Shown: piece after piece, positions 1 through 6,844 of the stretch
How the letters are laid out: every line of letters starts with the position of its first letter
Position numbering within the stretch: the stretch's first letter is position 1
Source of the DNA: PALSA-968 sp964387075
Lineage (GTDB): Bacteria > Bacteroidota > Bacteroidia > B-17B0 > Aurantibacillaceae
Assembly (NCBI GenBank): GCA_964387075.1
Contig: CAYLVB010000008.1
Location: 1-64,000, forward strand
Reading direction: 5' to 3'
DNA: 64,000 nt
Made by a program: the position numbers and the translations under genes
The notes under the pieces: model-generated
The model's database searches: none
What the model saw: the letters and a program-made list of their open reading frames with translations, nothing else
What the model was told of the DNA's origin: nothing

Positions 1-29
1 GATGCTCTAACCGACTGAGCTATAGGAGC
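1..29 (-). tRNA. tRNA 5' half, cut by the left window edge
   Basis: Read on the minus strand, the first 29 bases give a 7-base acceptor strand, the TA linker and a complete D arm (GCTC, loop with GG, GAGC), followed by ATC. This is the canonical 5' half of a bacterial tRNA. The anticodon lies outside the window. The bases match the upstream copy at 160-186 exactly, and that copy keeps a CAT anticodon region, so methionine is a guess by similarity only. Confidence 0.6.
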
Positions 30-110
30 GGTTAATTTTCCTTTTGCTTTACCTTCCAATAACCGTGGCAAGGTATAATTTTTTCTTTTCCCTTCCGTGG
101 CTCGAACCAA

Positions 111-128
111 TGCCGATAGCTATCGGCA
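111..128. repeat. Perfect palindrome with GATAGCTATC core (copy 1)
   Basis: TGCCGATAGCTATCGGCA is a perfect 18-base palindrome inside the variable/T-arm region of the broken tRNA. It shares the core CCGATAGCTATCGG with the copy at 140-157. As RNA it would form a hairpin. Confidence 0.8.
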
Positions 129-139
129 CTCAGATTATG

Positions 140-157
140 CCCCGATAGCTATCGGGG
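140..157. repeat. Perfect palindrome with GATAGCTATC core (copy 2)
   Basis: CCCCGATAGCTATCGGGG is a perfect 18-base palindrome placed in the anticodon stem of the tRNA-like gene. I saw no further copy of the core elsewhere in the window. Confidence 0.8.
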
Positions 158-199
158 GATGCTCTAACCGACTGAGCTATAGGAGCTGATTAGGGGAGG

Positions 200-207
200 C
201 AAAAATA
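200..207 (-). promoter_or_regulatory. -7 box TATTTTTG of the tRNA unit
   Basis: The minus strand reads TATTTTTG, matching the Bacteroidota -7 consensus TAnnTTTG, 13 bases before the 5' end of the tRNA-like gene at 186. It would drive both tRNA copies. Confidence 0.5.
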
Positions 208-273
208 CGTTTTAGAGCTTAATTATTCAAAATTATCTTAGGGAGTAAAAACGCGAAAAACAGCGTCTTTGGT

Positions 274-519
274 TCAGAACTGGTGTAATTCTCCACCGGA
301 ATTTTCCACCTTCCCGGCGCTTCCATGAAAATACACGCGGGCTCCCTTTTTGATGATGAGTTTCTGCCTGATCGTACCAAACAAACGTGTCGTAATGTTC
401 TCTTCAACAGTAACGTTATCGGCATCGAGGTGATTGTATTGTGAGTTGGCGGATACCAAAATGTCTCCGCGTATTTTTGATTCTATTATCTTGTGTTCAG
501 ACATGAGCCCGGTGTGCAT
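274..519 (-). CDS. Small conserved beta-rich protein, function unknown
   Basis: This encodes 81 residues without a signal peptide or membrane segment. The second half has short repeating beta-strand patterns (VTVEENITTRL, QKLIIKKGARVYFHGSAG, VENSGGEL) of the kind seen in parallel beta-helix or bactofilin-like folds. I recognise no named family. A second ATG at 504 would remove five residues and is equally plausible. A minus-strand -7 box TATTTTTG lies at 544-551, about 24 bases upstream of the longer start. The gene is monocistronic between the tRNA unit and the SiaC-like gene. Confidence 0.6.
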   Translation of the reverse strand: MHTGLMSEHKIIESKIRGDILVSANSQYNHLDADNVTVEENITTRLFGTIRQKLIIKKGARVYFHGSAGKVENSGGELHQF

Positions 520-756
520 ATTAGAAATGAAAGATTATTCCAACAAAAATAAGCGCGAGGTGCTTACAGTGAGTTTTGGGGTTACCTGTAAAATCTAAAA
601 AACAAAACAAAAACTAATGAATTCTGTAAAGTTTCATCCTTGTAAATCCAGCCTTTATCTACTGAAAGAATTTAGTAATGTTTTTGTCTTACGGAAAAGA
701 CTGTTTATCAGTAGGGGAGAAAATCGTATTGTTTTTAACTACTTGTGGAAAACAAG
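520..756. other. AT-rich intergenic region
   Basis: These 237 bases hold the minus-strand -7 box at 544-551 and otherwise AT-rich sequence. I see no ORF, RNA fold or repeat here. Confidence 0.5.
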
Positions 757-1176
757 CTAGAAGAATTTTTTAGGGCCCTCCGGCTTTTCCGGATTTTTGG
801 TAATTATTGTAAAGGGAATTTTGTGCAGCCCCTTTAATTCCAGTCCCAATTGCTCAATATCCTCGTCATCGGGTCTTATGATCCAGGTAACAGAAACTTT
901 TTTCCCCGCACCGAACAGCTCGTCCATTTTCTTCAATACATCATTGATGAATTTGATCGACGTGGAGTTCACGTACAGGAAGGCGAATTCCAGTTTTGTT
1001 TCTTCGTTGGGGTCCTTACAATATTCCTTGAACCAGTCGATGACACTTGCGTAAAAAACATAGGGAGTGTCGGGGAAAGAAAATCCTTCGATACGAAATT
1101 GTCCCTTTTCCTTATCTAAAACTACATGAGGCGTTTGTTCGCCGGGCTGGATCTCAATCCTTTTTATAGAAGCCAT
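757..1176 (-). CDS. SiaC-family regulatory phosphoprotein (DUF1987)
   Basis: This encodes 139 residues from ATG 1176. The family pattern is visible: a beta-rich N-terminus, FSFPDTPYVFY, VIDWFKEY, then LEFAFLYVNSTSIKFI near residues 62-77 and KVSVTWIIRPDDEDI. In Pseudomonas, SiaC is switched by phosphorylation on a Thr/Ser in the region equivalent to NSTS (residues 70-73) and controls a diguanylate cyclase. Here the usual partners (SiaA phosphatase, SiaB kinase, SiaD) are not adjacent, so its circuit is unknown. A GTG at 1185 would add three residues, but it lies inside the -7 box TAGCTTTG (1185-1192), which favours the ATG. Confidence 0.8.
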   Translation of the reverse strand: MASIKRIEIQPGEQTPHVVLDKEKGQFRIEGFSFPDTPYVFYASVIDWFKEYCKDPNEETKLEFAFLYVNSTSIKFINDVLKKMDELFGAGKKVSVTWIIRPDDEDIEQLGLELKGLHKIPFTIITKNPEKPEGPKKFF

Positions 1177-1184
1177 AAGTTTCA

Positions 1185-1192
1185 CAAAGCTA
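1185..1192 (-). promoter_or_regulatory. -7 box TAGCTTTG upstream of the SiaC-like gene
   Basis: The minus strand reads TAGCTTTG, an exact TAnnTTTG match, with only 8 bases between its last base and the ATG at 1176. Transcription would then start within a few bases of the start codon. Confidence 0.5.
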
Positions 1193-1272
1193 ATAAATCG
1201 ATCTTCAAAATAAAAGCATAAGCCCGGGAACCTGTAGTCCCAAAAGCAGAATTTTGTGTATTTTAGAAGCCT

Positions 1273-3690
1273 ATGTGGAGGATACTGGCCCGATGGATAT
1301 TACGTTATCGTGTATGGATGCTGCTGGCCGTGGCCGGGATCACGGCTTTTTTCACATACAAGGCCAAGGATATTGAGATCACGTACCAATTTGCCAAATT
1401 ATTGCCCGATAGCGATTCGGCCAGCATTGATTATGAGTACTACAAGAGCAAGTTCGGGCAGGATGGGGCTGCGCTCCTGATAGGAAGCGACATCACTCCG
1501 CTTAAACAACTAAAGGCTTTTAACGCCTGGTGCGATCTTGGGGACAGGCTTAAGAACATCGGAGGGATCGAAGCGGTTGCTTCGGTCGGAAGGCTGAAAG
1601 AACTTGTATTGAACGACAGCCTCAATAAATTTGAACTTAAGCCCGTATTCACCGATCAGCCAAAAACCCAGGAGGAGCTTGACGCGCTTTGGGAGAAGAT
1701 AGAGAAATTGAAAGTGTATGACGGGATCCTTTACACCATAAAGAACAACGCAACCATTACCATTGTTACGTTTGGGAAAAAGGATCTGAATACCAAGAAC
1801 CGCCTGGCCATTACCGACAGCATTAAAAAATACGGCGATGCTTTTGCGGCTGCGGCAGGCGTTGAGGTGCATTATTCGGGCATGCCCTATATCCGCACCA
1901 ATGTGGCCCGTAAGATCCAGAGCGAGATGGCTTTCTTTATGGGCCTTGCCCTTTTAGTTACCGGCGTTGTACTTTTTATATTCTTTCGTAATCTCTTGCC
2001 TGTTATTTTTTCGCTGCTGGTGGTTTGCTGCGGGGTGGCATTTTGCATTGGATTGATGGTATTGTTAGGATTTAAGCTTACTGTGCTCAGTGGGCTCATT
2101 CCGCCCCTGATCATCGTTATTGGAGTACCTAACTGCGTGCTTATCCTCAACAAATACCATACGGAGTACGCTATACACGGAAATAAAGTAAAGGCGCTTC
2201 ACACGGCTATCGAGCGTACCAGCATTTCTTTGTTCTTTGCTAACTTCACAACAGCCATTGGCTTTGCGGTGTTCTGCGCCATTAAGAACCAGATCCTGTA
2301 TGAATTTGGATTGATAGCTTCTTTAAGTGTTGTGGCCACTTATCTGTTCTCGCTGATGGTGGTGCCCTCCATCTTCAGTTATTTACCCAGCCCCAAGGGA
2401 AAACATATCAAGCACATTGACGGAAAGTTATTGCGCAACATCCTGAACTGGGTAGACCGCTTAACGGTGAATAAGCGTCCGGCTGTGTATATCACGGCGA
2501 TCATTCTCGCGGTTGTTGGCGGTTTAGGGTTCACTAAAATAAAAGCGGTAGGTTACGTGGTAGATGATCTTCCGAAGAATGACCCGGTGCTTACCGACCT
2601 TCATTATTTTGAGGATCGTTTTGGCGGCGTACTTCCTTTTGAGATCGTGATCGATACCAAGCGAGAACGAGGTGTTTTCATAAACAGTGCGCGGGCCATT
2701 TACCGCATCAATAAGGTGCAGAAGATACTGGCCCAATACCCCGAGTTCTCCAGGCCTATCTCGGTAGCCGAAGGAGTGAAGTTCTTTTACCAGGCCTTTA
2801 AGAACGGCGACCCCAAATACTACCGTTTGCCCGCGGTTACCGAATTGAAAAGAGTGGCCGAGATCGCGCAGCAGGACAGTGGCTCTAACAGCAAACAATT
2901 GAGCTCTTATATTGATTCTACACAAAAGGTAACGCATATCACTGCCTATATCAAGGATATCGGCTCTACACGCATCAATAAACTGGTAAAAGAACTGAAA
3001 CCGCGCATCGATAGCGCCTTCAACTACGATTATGAGGTTAACAAATGGATGCAGGAGAACGAACGTTATGATATCCGACTGACAGGAAATTGCGTAATGT
3101 TCTTAAAGGGTAATGAGTTCCTGGTAAGCAACCTGGTTGACAGTGTGGGGTTGGCGGTGATACTGATCGCGGCTTTAATGCTGACCCTTTTCTCTTCACC
3201 GCGTATGATCCTCATTTCTATTGTGCCAAGCCTTGTGGCACTTTTGGTTACAGCGGGCATCATGGGCATTTGTCAGGTACCTTTAAAGCCCAGCACCATT
3301 CTTGTTTTCAGTATCGCTTTCGGCATCTCGAGTGACGGCACGCTTTATTTTCTTACTAAATACAGGCATGAGATCAAAAGGAATAAGCTGAGCATGTCTC
3401 AGGCCGTTTCGCTTACTATTCGCGAAACAGGCGTGAGCATGGTATACACCGCGCTTATTCTCACTTTTGGTTTTGGCATGTTTGGTTTTTCCAGTTTCGG
3501 CGGCACCGCCAGCTTGGGCATACTCTTGTCACTCACGCTACTTATTGCTTACGCCAGCAATCTTATCCTGCTTCCTTGCTTCCTTTTAACGCTTGAGAAA
3601 AGTATCCTGCGCAAGGAGATCCTCAACGTGCCCATCATCGATATTGATGAGGAGGACGAAGAAGAAGAGCGTGTGGAAAGGGATAAATAG
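1273..3690 (+). CDS. MMPL/RND-family membrane transporter
   Basis: The 805 residues have the duplicated RND layout. TM1 is near residues 12-30, followed by a periplasmic domain (about 35-215) and a five-helix bundle starting MAFFMGLALLVTGVVLFIFF. A second periplasmic domain (about 425-620) and a second bundle (VGLAVILIAALMLTLFSS onward) follow. The protein ends in an acidic tail (DIDEEDEEEERVERDK). Two-unit proteins of this length belong to the MMPL/hydrophobe exporter branch, which moves lipids or hydrophobic molecules, rather than the AcrB branch of about 1000 residues. No adaptor or TolC gene is adjacent. The substrate is unknown. Confidence 0.85.
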   Translation: MWRILARWILRYRVWMLLAVAGITAFFTYKAKDIEITYQFAKLLPDSDSASIDYEYYKSKFGQDGAALLIGSDITPLKQLKAFNAWCDLGDRLKNIGGIEAVASVGRLKELVLNDSLNKFELKPVFTDQPKTQEELDALWEKIEKLKVYDGILYTIKNNATITIVTFGKKDLNTKNRLAITDSIKKYGDAFAAAAGVEVHYSGMPYIRTNVARKIQSEMAFFMGLALLVTGVVLFIFFRNLLPVIFSLLVVCCGVAFCIGLMVLLGFKLTVLSGLIPPLIIVIGVPNCVLILNKYHTEYAIHGNKVKALHTAIERTSISLFFANFTTAIGFAVFCAIKNQILYEFGLIASLSVVATYLFSLMVVPSIFSYLPSPKGKHIKHIDGKLLRNILNWVDRLTVNKRPAVYITAIILAVVGGLGFTKIKAVGYVVDDLPKNDPVLTDLHYFEDRFGGVLPFEIVIDTKRERGVFINSARAIYRINKVQKILAQYPEFSRPISVAEGVKFFYQAFKNGDPKYYRLPAVTELKRVAEIAQQDSGSNSKQLSSYIDSTQKVTHITAYIKDIGSTRINKLVKELKPRIDSAFNYDYEVNKWMQENERYDIRLTGNCVMFLKGNEFLVSNLVDSVGLAVILIAALMLTLFSSPRMILISIVPSLVALLVTAGIMGICQVPLKPSTILVFSIAFGISSDGTLYFLTKYRHEIKRNKLSMSQAVSLTIRETGVSMVYTALILTFGFGMFGFSSFGGTASLGILLSLTLLIAYASNLILLPCFLLTLEKSILRKEILNVPIIDIDEEDEEEERVERDK

Positions 3691-3747
3691 GACCTTTTTT
3701 AGCATTTCGCGGGAAAATCGTAATTTAAAGAAATTTTTCAGCGGTAT

Positions 3748-4491
3748 ATGCGCAACCATTTCCTATTATTTATCGGGATCCTGGCTTTGCCTTTTTTTGC
3801 CTACGCGCAATTAAACAAACAGGGGAAACTCGACTCATTGAGGCAAAAATGGTATGCCGACTCAGCCCGGATGCAAGTGCCCAATAAGTTCGGTATGCTG
3901 GCAGGTTTAGACAGGCGAAACTCTTTCGTTAGCTCCAGCAAAAAGATAAGTGTGAAGGTAAGTGGTGCTAAGGCTGGGCTCACGATCAATGGAAAACATG
4001 CCATCGCGGTAGGTTATTATGATGTGCTGAACCTACCCGAAAAAAAGATCACCGATGAGAGCGATAGCATCTATCTTCTTAAACTTAACATGAATTATCT
4101 CACCTTGTTCTATGAATATCACTTTTTTCAAAACCGCTGGTGGGACCTTGGAGCTTTCGGGGAAGTGGGTGGAGGCAGCTATCGTACCACAGCCACCGAT
4201 ACAGCGGGGTTGAAGTATAAAAAATTCACCGACACTTTAAGTACCGGGATATCTATGTTCGGAGCGGGAGTTGACCTTAGTTTTAAGATCTTTAAATGGC
4301 TAGGCTTCAATGCTACTACAGGGTATCGTTTTGTGGGTGGAAAAGAACCGGACGGCATCAATTTTAACGGAATGTTCTACTCGGTAGGTTTCGAGATCTA
4401 TTTTGGCCGTTTATATAAAATGACCAAATTTGCGTGGCGCCGTCGCAATTATCGTAATAATGTCAAAAAAACAGTGTTAATGCCAGATTAG
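3748..4491 (+). CDS. Predicted outer-membrane beta-barrel protein
   Basis: The 247 residues start with a signal peptide (MRNHFLLFIGILALPFFAYA, then QLNKQ). Alternating amphipathic strands follow, rich in aromatic and glycine residues (YYDVLNL, LFYEYHFF, WWDLGAFGEVGGGSY, LGFNATTGYRFVGG, YSVGFEIYFG), typical of a small barrel. It lies 57 bases after the exporter gene and one base before rfbA, so it is probably first or second in that transcript. No family is recognised. A basic tail (WRRRNYRNNVKK) follows the last strand, so the protein does not end in the usual terminal aromatic residue. Confidence 0.7.
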   Translation: MRNHFLLFIGILALPFFAYAQLNKQGKLDSLRQKWYADSARMQVPNKFGMLAGLDRRNSFVSSSKKISVKVSGAKAGLTINGKHAIAVGYYDVLNLPEKKITDESDSIYLLKLNMNYLTLFYEYHFFQNRWWDLGAFGEVGGGSYRTTATDTAGLKYKKFTDTLSTGISMFGAGVDLSFKIFKWLGFNATTGYRFVGGKEPDGINFNGMFYSVGFEIYFGRLYKMTKFAWRRRNYRNNVKKTVLMPD

Positions 4492-4492
4492 T

Positions 4493-5356
4493 ATGAAGGG
4501 AATTATTTTAGCCGGAGGCTCCGGCACACGCTTACACCCACTTACGCTTGCCATGAGCAAGCAAATGATGCCGGTGTACGATAAACCCATGATCTATTAC
4601 CCGCTCTCTATTTTATTAATGGCGGGAATAAAAGAAGTGCTTATCATCTCAACCCCGGCCGATCTCCCGAATTTCGAAAGATTGCTGGGCGATGGTTCGC
4701 GCGTTGGCTGTAAGTTCTCTTACGCGGTGCAGGAAGTACCCAACGGACTTGCGCAGGCATTCGTTATTGGCGAAAAATTCATTGGAAAAGATCCTTGCGC
4801 GTTAGTGTTGGGAGATAATATTTTTTACGGGCAGGGATTGGGCCGCCAATTGCAAACCTGCAAAAAGCCGGATGGAGGAATTGTATTTGCTTATCACGTA
4901 AGTGATCCGGAACGTTACGGGGTTGTTGATTTTGATAACAACAACAAAGTGCTTTCTATTGAAGAAAAACCCGCTAAGCCCAAATCTAATTACGCTGTGC
5001 CCGGATTGTACTTTTACGATAACTCAGTGGTTGAGATCGCAAAAAATTTAAAGCCCAGCGCCCGTGGCGAATATGAAATTACCGATGTAAATAAAAAGTA
5101 TCTCGAAGCAGGGAAACTACAGGTAAGGATACTTGATCGCGGAACCGCCTGGTTGGATACAGGAACTTTCGCTTCTTTAACGCAGGCCGGACAATTTGTG
5201 CAGGTGATAGAAGAACGCCAGGGATTGAAAATAGGATGTATTGAAGAGATCGCTTATAAGATGGGATACATTGATAAAGCGCAATTGAAAAAGATAGCCG
5301 AACCGCTTACCAAGAGTGGTTATGGCAATTATTTACTGAAACTCTGTGAGCAATAA
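4493..5356 (+). CDS. rfbA: Glucose-1-phosphate thymidylyltransferase
   Basis: The 287 residues (family about 290) make dTDP-glucose from dTTP and glucose-1-phosphate, the first step of dTDP-L-rhamnose and related sugars. The nucleotide-binding signature GGSGTRLHPLT is at residues 8-18, then KQMMPVYDKPMIYYPLS. LVLGDNIFYGQGL, EEKPAKPKSNYAVPGLYFYD and WLDTGTF are all RmlA motifs. The other rml genes (rfbB, C, D) are absent, so it is separated from its pathway. The start lies one base after the previous stop. Confidence 0.95.
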   Translation: MKGIILAGGSGTRLHPLTLAMSKQMMPVYDKPMIYYPLSILLMAGIKEVLIISTPADLPNFERLLGDGSRVGCKFSYAVQEVPNGLAQAFVIGEKFIGKDPCALVLGDNIFYGQGLGRQLQTCKKPDGGIVFAYHVSDPERYGVVDFDNNNKVLSIEEKPAKPKSNYAVPGLYFYDNSVVEIAKNLKPSARGEYEITDVNKKYLEAGKLQVRILDRGTAWLDTGTFASLTQAGQFVQVIEERQGLKIGCIEEIAYKMGYIDKAQLKKIAEPLTKSGYGNYLLKLCEQ

Positions 5357-6317
5357 TTACAAAGAACTAGCGGGTGCTTTCGAAGAATATTTTTCTTCGG
5401 TAAAAAAGTTGTTTCCGCAACAGCCTGCCAATCTTTACGAACCCGTTAATTATTTTTTGAATCTCGATGGGAAGCGGGTTCGTCCGCTTTTGGTTTTGAT
5501 AGCAGCCGATTGCTTCAAAGGAGATATTAAAAAAGCGCTGCCTGCCGCGGCGGCAGTTGAACTATTCCATAATTTTTCTTTGATACATGATGATATCATG
5601 GATAAAGCTCCATTGCGCAGGGGAAAAACCACGGTCCACGAGAAATGGAACAACAACATTGCTATCCTGAGCGGCGATGTTCTACTGGTGAAAGCGTATC
5701 AACAAGTGGCGCAATGCGAAAGAAAAGAAGTTGAGGAAATATTTTCCCGTACAGCCATACAGGTTTGCGAGGGACAGCAATGGGACATGGATTTTGAAAG
5801 CCGGGATAATGTAACGCTGGCTGATTACCTGGAAATGATCCGCCTGAAAACGGCGGTGCTGCTCGCAGCCAGTTTGCAAATGGGTATGTTGTGCGCCGGA
5901 GCGGGAAATAAGGAATCTGCCATGTTCTATACCGCGGGAGAGAATTTGGGAATGGCATTTCAATTGACAGATGACTTCCTGGATGTTTTTGGTGACGCCG
6001 GAAAGACCGGTAAACAGGAGGGAGGCGATATCATTGCCAATAAAAAGACGTGGCTTTTACTCAAGGCTTTTGAGTTGGCTAATGAAAATCAAAGGTCCGA
6101 ATTGAATAAATTGATCTCCGGAAATTCAAACCCAGCTGAAAAAGTGCAAGTCGTGAAGAAGTTATTTATAGAATTAGGCGTGAACACACAATTAGAAAAG
6201 CAAATAGATTCTTATTACAATACGGCATTCACAGATCTTCGTGTGGCTTGCCCGAACGCCGACAAGGTGGAGGCGTTCATAGGGTTCATCAAAACTTTAA
6301 TGAAGCGTGAAAAGTAA
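5346..6317 (+). CDS. Polyprenyl (trans-isoprenyl) diphosphate synthase
   Basis: The 323 residues belong to the class I isoprenyl diphosphate synthases, which extend allylic diphosphates with IPP. Seen: GKRVRPLL (42-49), the first aspartate-rich motif HDDIMD (81-86) followed by RRGKTT, and the second motif QLTDDFLDVFGD near 200-210. Five residues before the first motif are F-H-N-F-S, and this position tunes chain length; I cannot assign farnesyl, geranylgeranyl or octaprenyl product from it. The start is GTG, overlapping the end of rfbA by 11 bases, so translation is probably coupled. Confidence 0.88.
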   Translation: MSNNYKELAGAFEEYFSSVKKLFPQQPANLYEPVNYFLNLDGKRVRPLLVLIAADCFKGDIKKALPAAAAVELFHNFSLIHDDIMDKAPLRRGKTTVHEKWNNNIAILSGDVLLVKAYQQVAQCERKEVEEIFSRTAIQVCEGQQWDMDFESRDNVTLADYLEMIRLKTAVLLAASLQMGMLCAGAGNKESAMFYTAGENLGMAFQLTDDFLDVFGDAGKTGKQEGGDIIANKKTWLLLKAFELANENQRSELNKLISGNSNPAEKVQVVKKLFIELGVNTQLEKQIDSYYNTAFTDLRVACPNADKVEAFIGFIKTLMKREK

Positions 6318-6329
6318 ACCTTAAAATGT

Positions 6330-6365
6330 CCTCCCTTGGGGGAGGTGCCCGAAGGGCGGAGGGGG
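6330..6365 (+). repeat. GC-rich double-hairpin intergenic element
   Basis: CCTCCC (6330-6335) pairs with GGGAGG (6340-6345) across a TTGG loop. GCCC (6347-6350) pairs with GGGC (6354-6357) across GAA, and a G-rich run follows. It sits between the polyprenyl synthase stop and the next ATG. From memory, similar elements are dispersed in Bacteroidota genomes; it has no T-tract, so it is not a classical terminator. Confidence 0.5.
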
Positions 6366-6373
6366 AATAAAGG

Positions 6374-6745
6374 ATGCCCAAAAAATCAAAGAAAAAAGTA
6401 ACTCATAGCTCTACACCTGAGGATTTCTTTGAGATGGTGTACCAGGTGGCGCGGCTTATTCCGAGAGGAAGAGTTACTTCTTACGGTGCTATTGCCAGGT
6501 ACCTGGGTGCCGCGGGCTCTGCACGGATCGTTGGTTATGCCATGAATGGAGCGGGGAAGAAGAAACCTAAAGTGCCGGCTCATCGAGTGCTAAATCGTAA
6601 TGGAGAATTGACTGGAAAATTTCATTTCGACAATCCTTATCAAATGCAGGAATTACTGGAGAAGGAGAAGATAAAGGTTGTTAAGGACAAAGTCGTTGAT
6701 CTCCAAAAGCACTACTGGGATCCGCAGAAGGAACTGTCGGTCTGA
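6374..6745 (+). CDS. Alkyltransferase-like (ATL) MGMT-family DNA-binding protein
   Basis: The 123 residues match the C-terminal DNA-binding domain of O6-methylguanine-DNA methyltransferase: PRGRVTSYGAIARYLG (30-45) and PAHRVLNRNG (68-77). In repair enzymes this last motif is PCHRV, with the alkyl-accepting cysteine; here alanine replaces it (A69). The protein therefore cannot take up alkyl groups. By family knowledge ATLs flip damaged guanines and recruit nucleotide-excision repair. The lysine-rich N-terminus (MPKKSKKK) may aid DNA binding. The ATG follows AAAGG closely. Confidence 0.88.
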   Translation: MPKKSKKKVTHSSTPEDFFEMVYQVARLIPRGRVTSYGAIARYLGAAGSARIVGYAMNGAGKKKPKVPAHRVLNRNGELTGKFHFDNPYQMQELLEKEKIKVVKDKVVDLQKHYWDPQKELSV

Positions 6746-6844
6746 TAAGACCTAGCAAGTATGAAGGATATTGACCAAATTTCAAACAGCTCAAGACAAT
6801 ACGAGCCAGATATCCTCTTCGTACGTTGCGCCGGACATAAAATA

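Larger units (their letters stand above)
90..186 (-). pseudogene. tRNA-like gene interrupted by two palindromes (probable broken tRNA-Met)
   Basis: On the minus strand, bases 186-158 repeat the tRNA 5' half seen at 1-29. The anticodon region CATAATCTGA follows (139-130), and a T-loop-like GGTTCGAGCC lies at 108-99. An 18-base palindrome (140-157) sits where the 5' anticodon stem and loop start should be (expected TCAGA plus CT). A second palindrome (111-128) sits in the variable region. No 3' acceptor strand complementary to the 5' strand follows the T-like arm, so a functional cloverleaf looks impossible without processing. The promoter box upstream is intact. I read it as a decayed tandem copy; an unusual functional RNA is a remote alternative. 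Confidence 0.55.

Noticed and set aside
90..186. Self-splicing or archaeal-type intron in a tRNA
   Set aside because: The inserts are 18-base perfect palindromes with no group I or II features, and the 3' acceptor strand is also missing, which points to decay.
6746..6844. Imperfect inverted repeat around GAAGGATAT and ATATCCTCTTC
   Set aside because: The arms match only partly, are about 35 bases apart and have no T-run; not enough to call a terminator.
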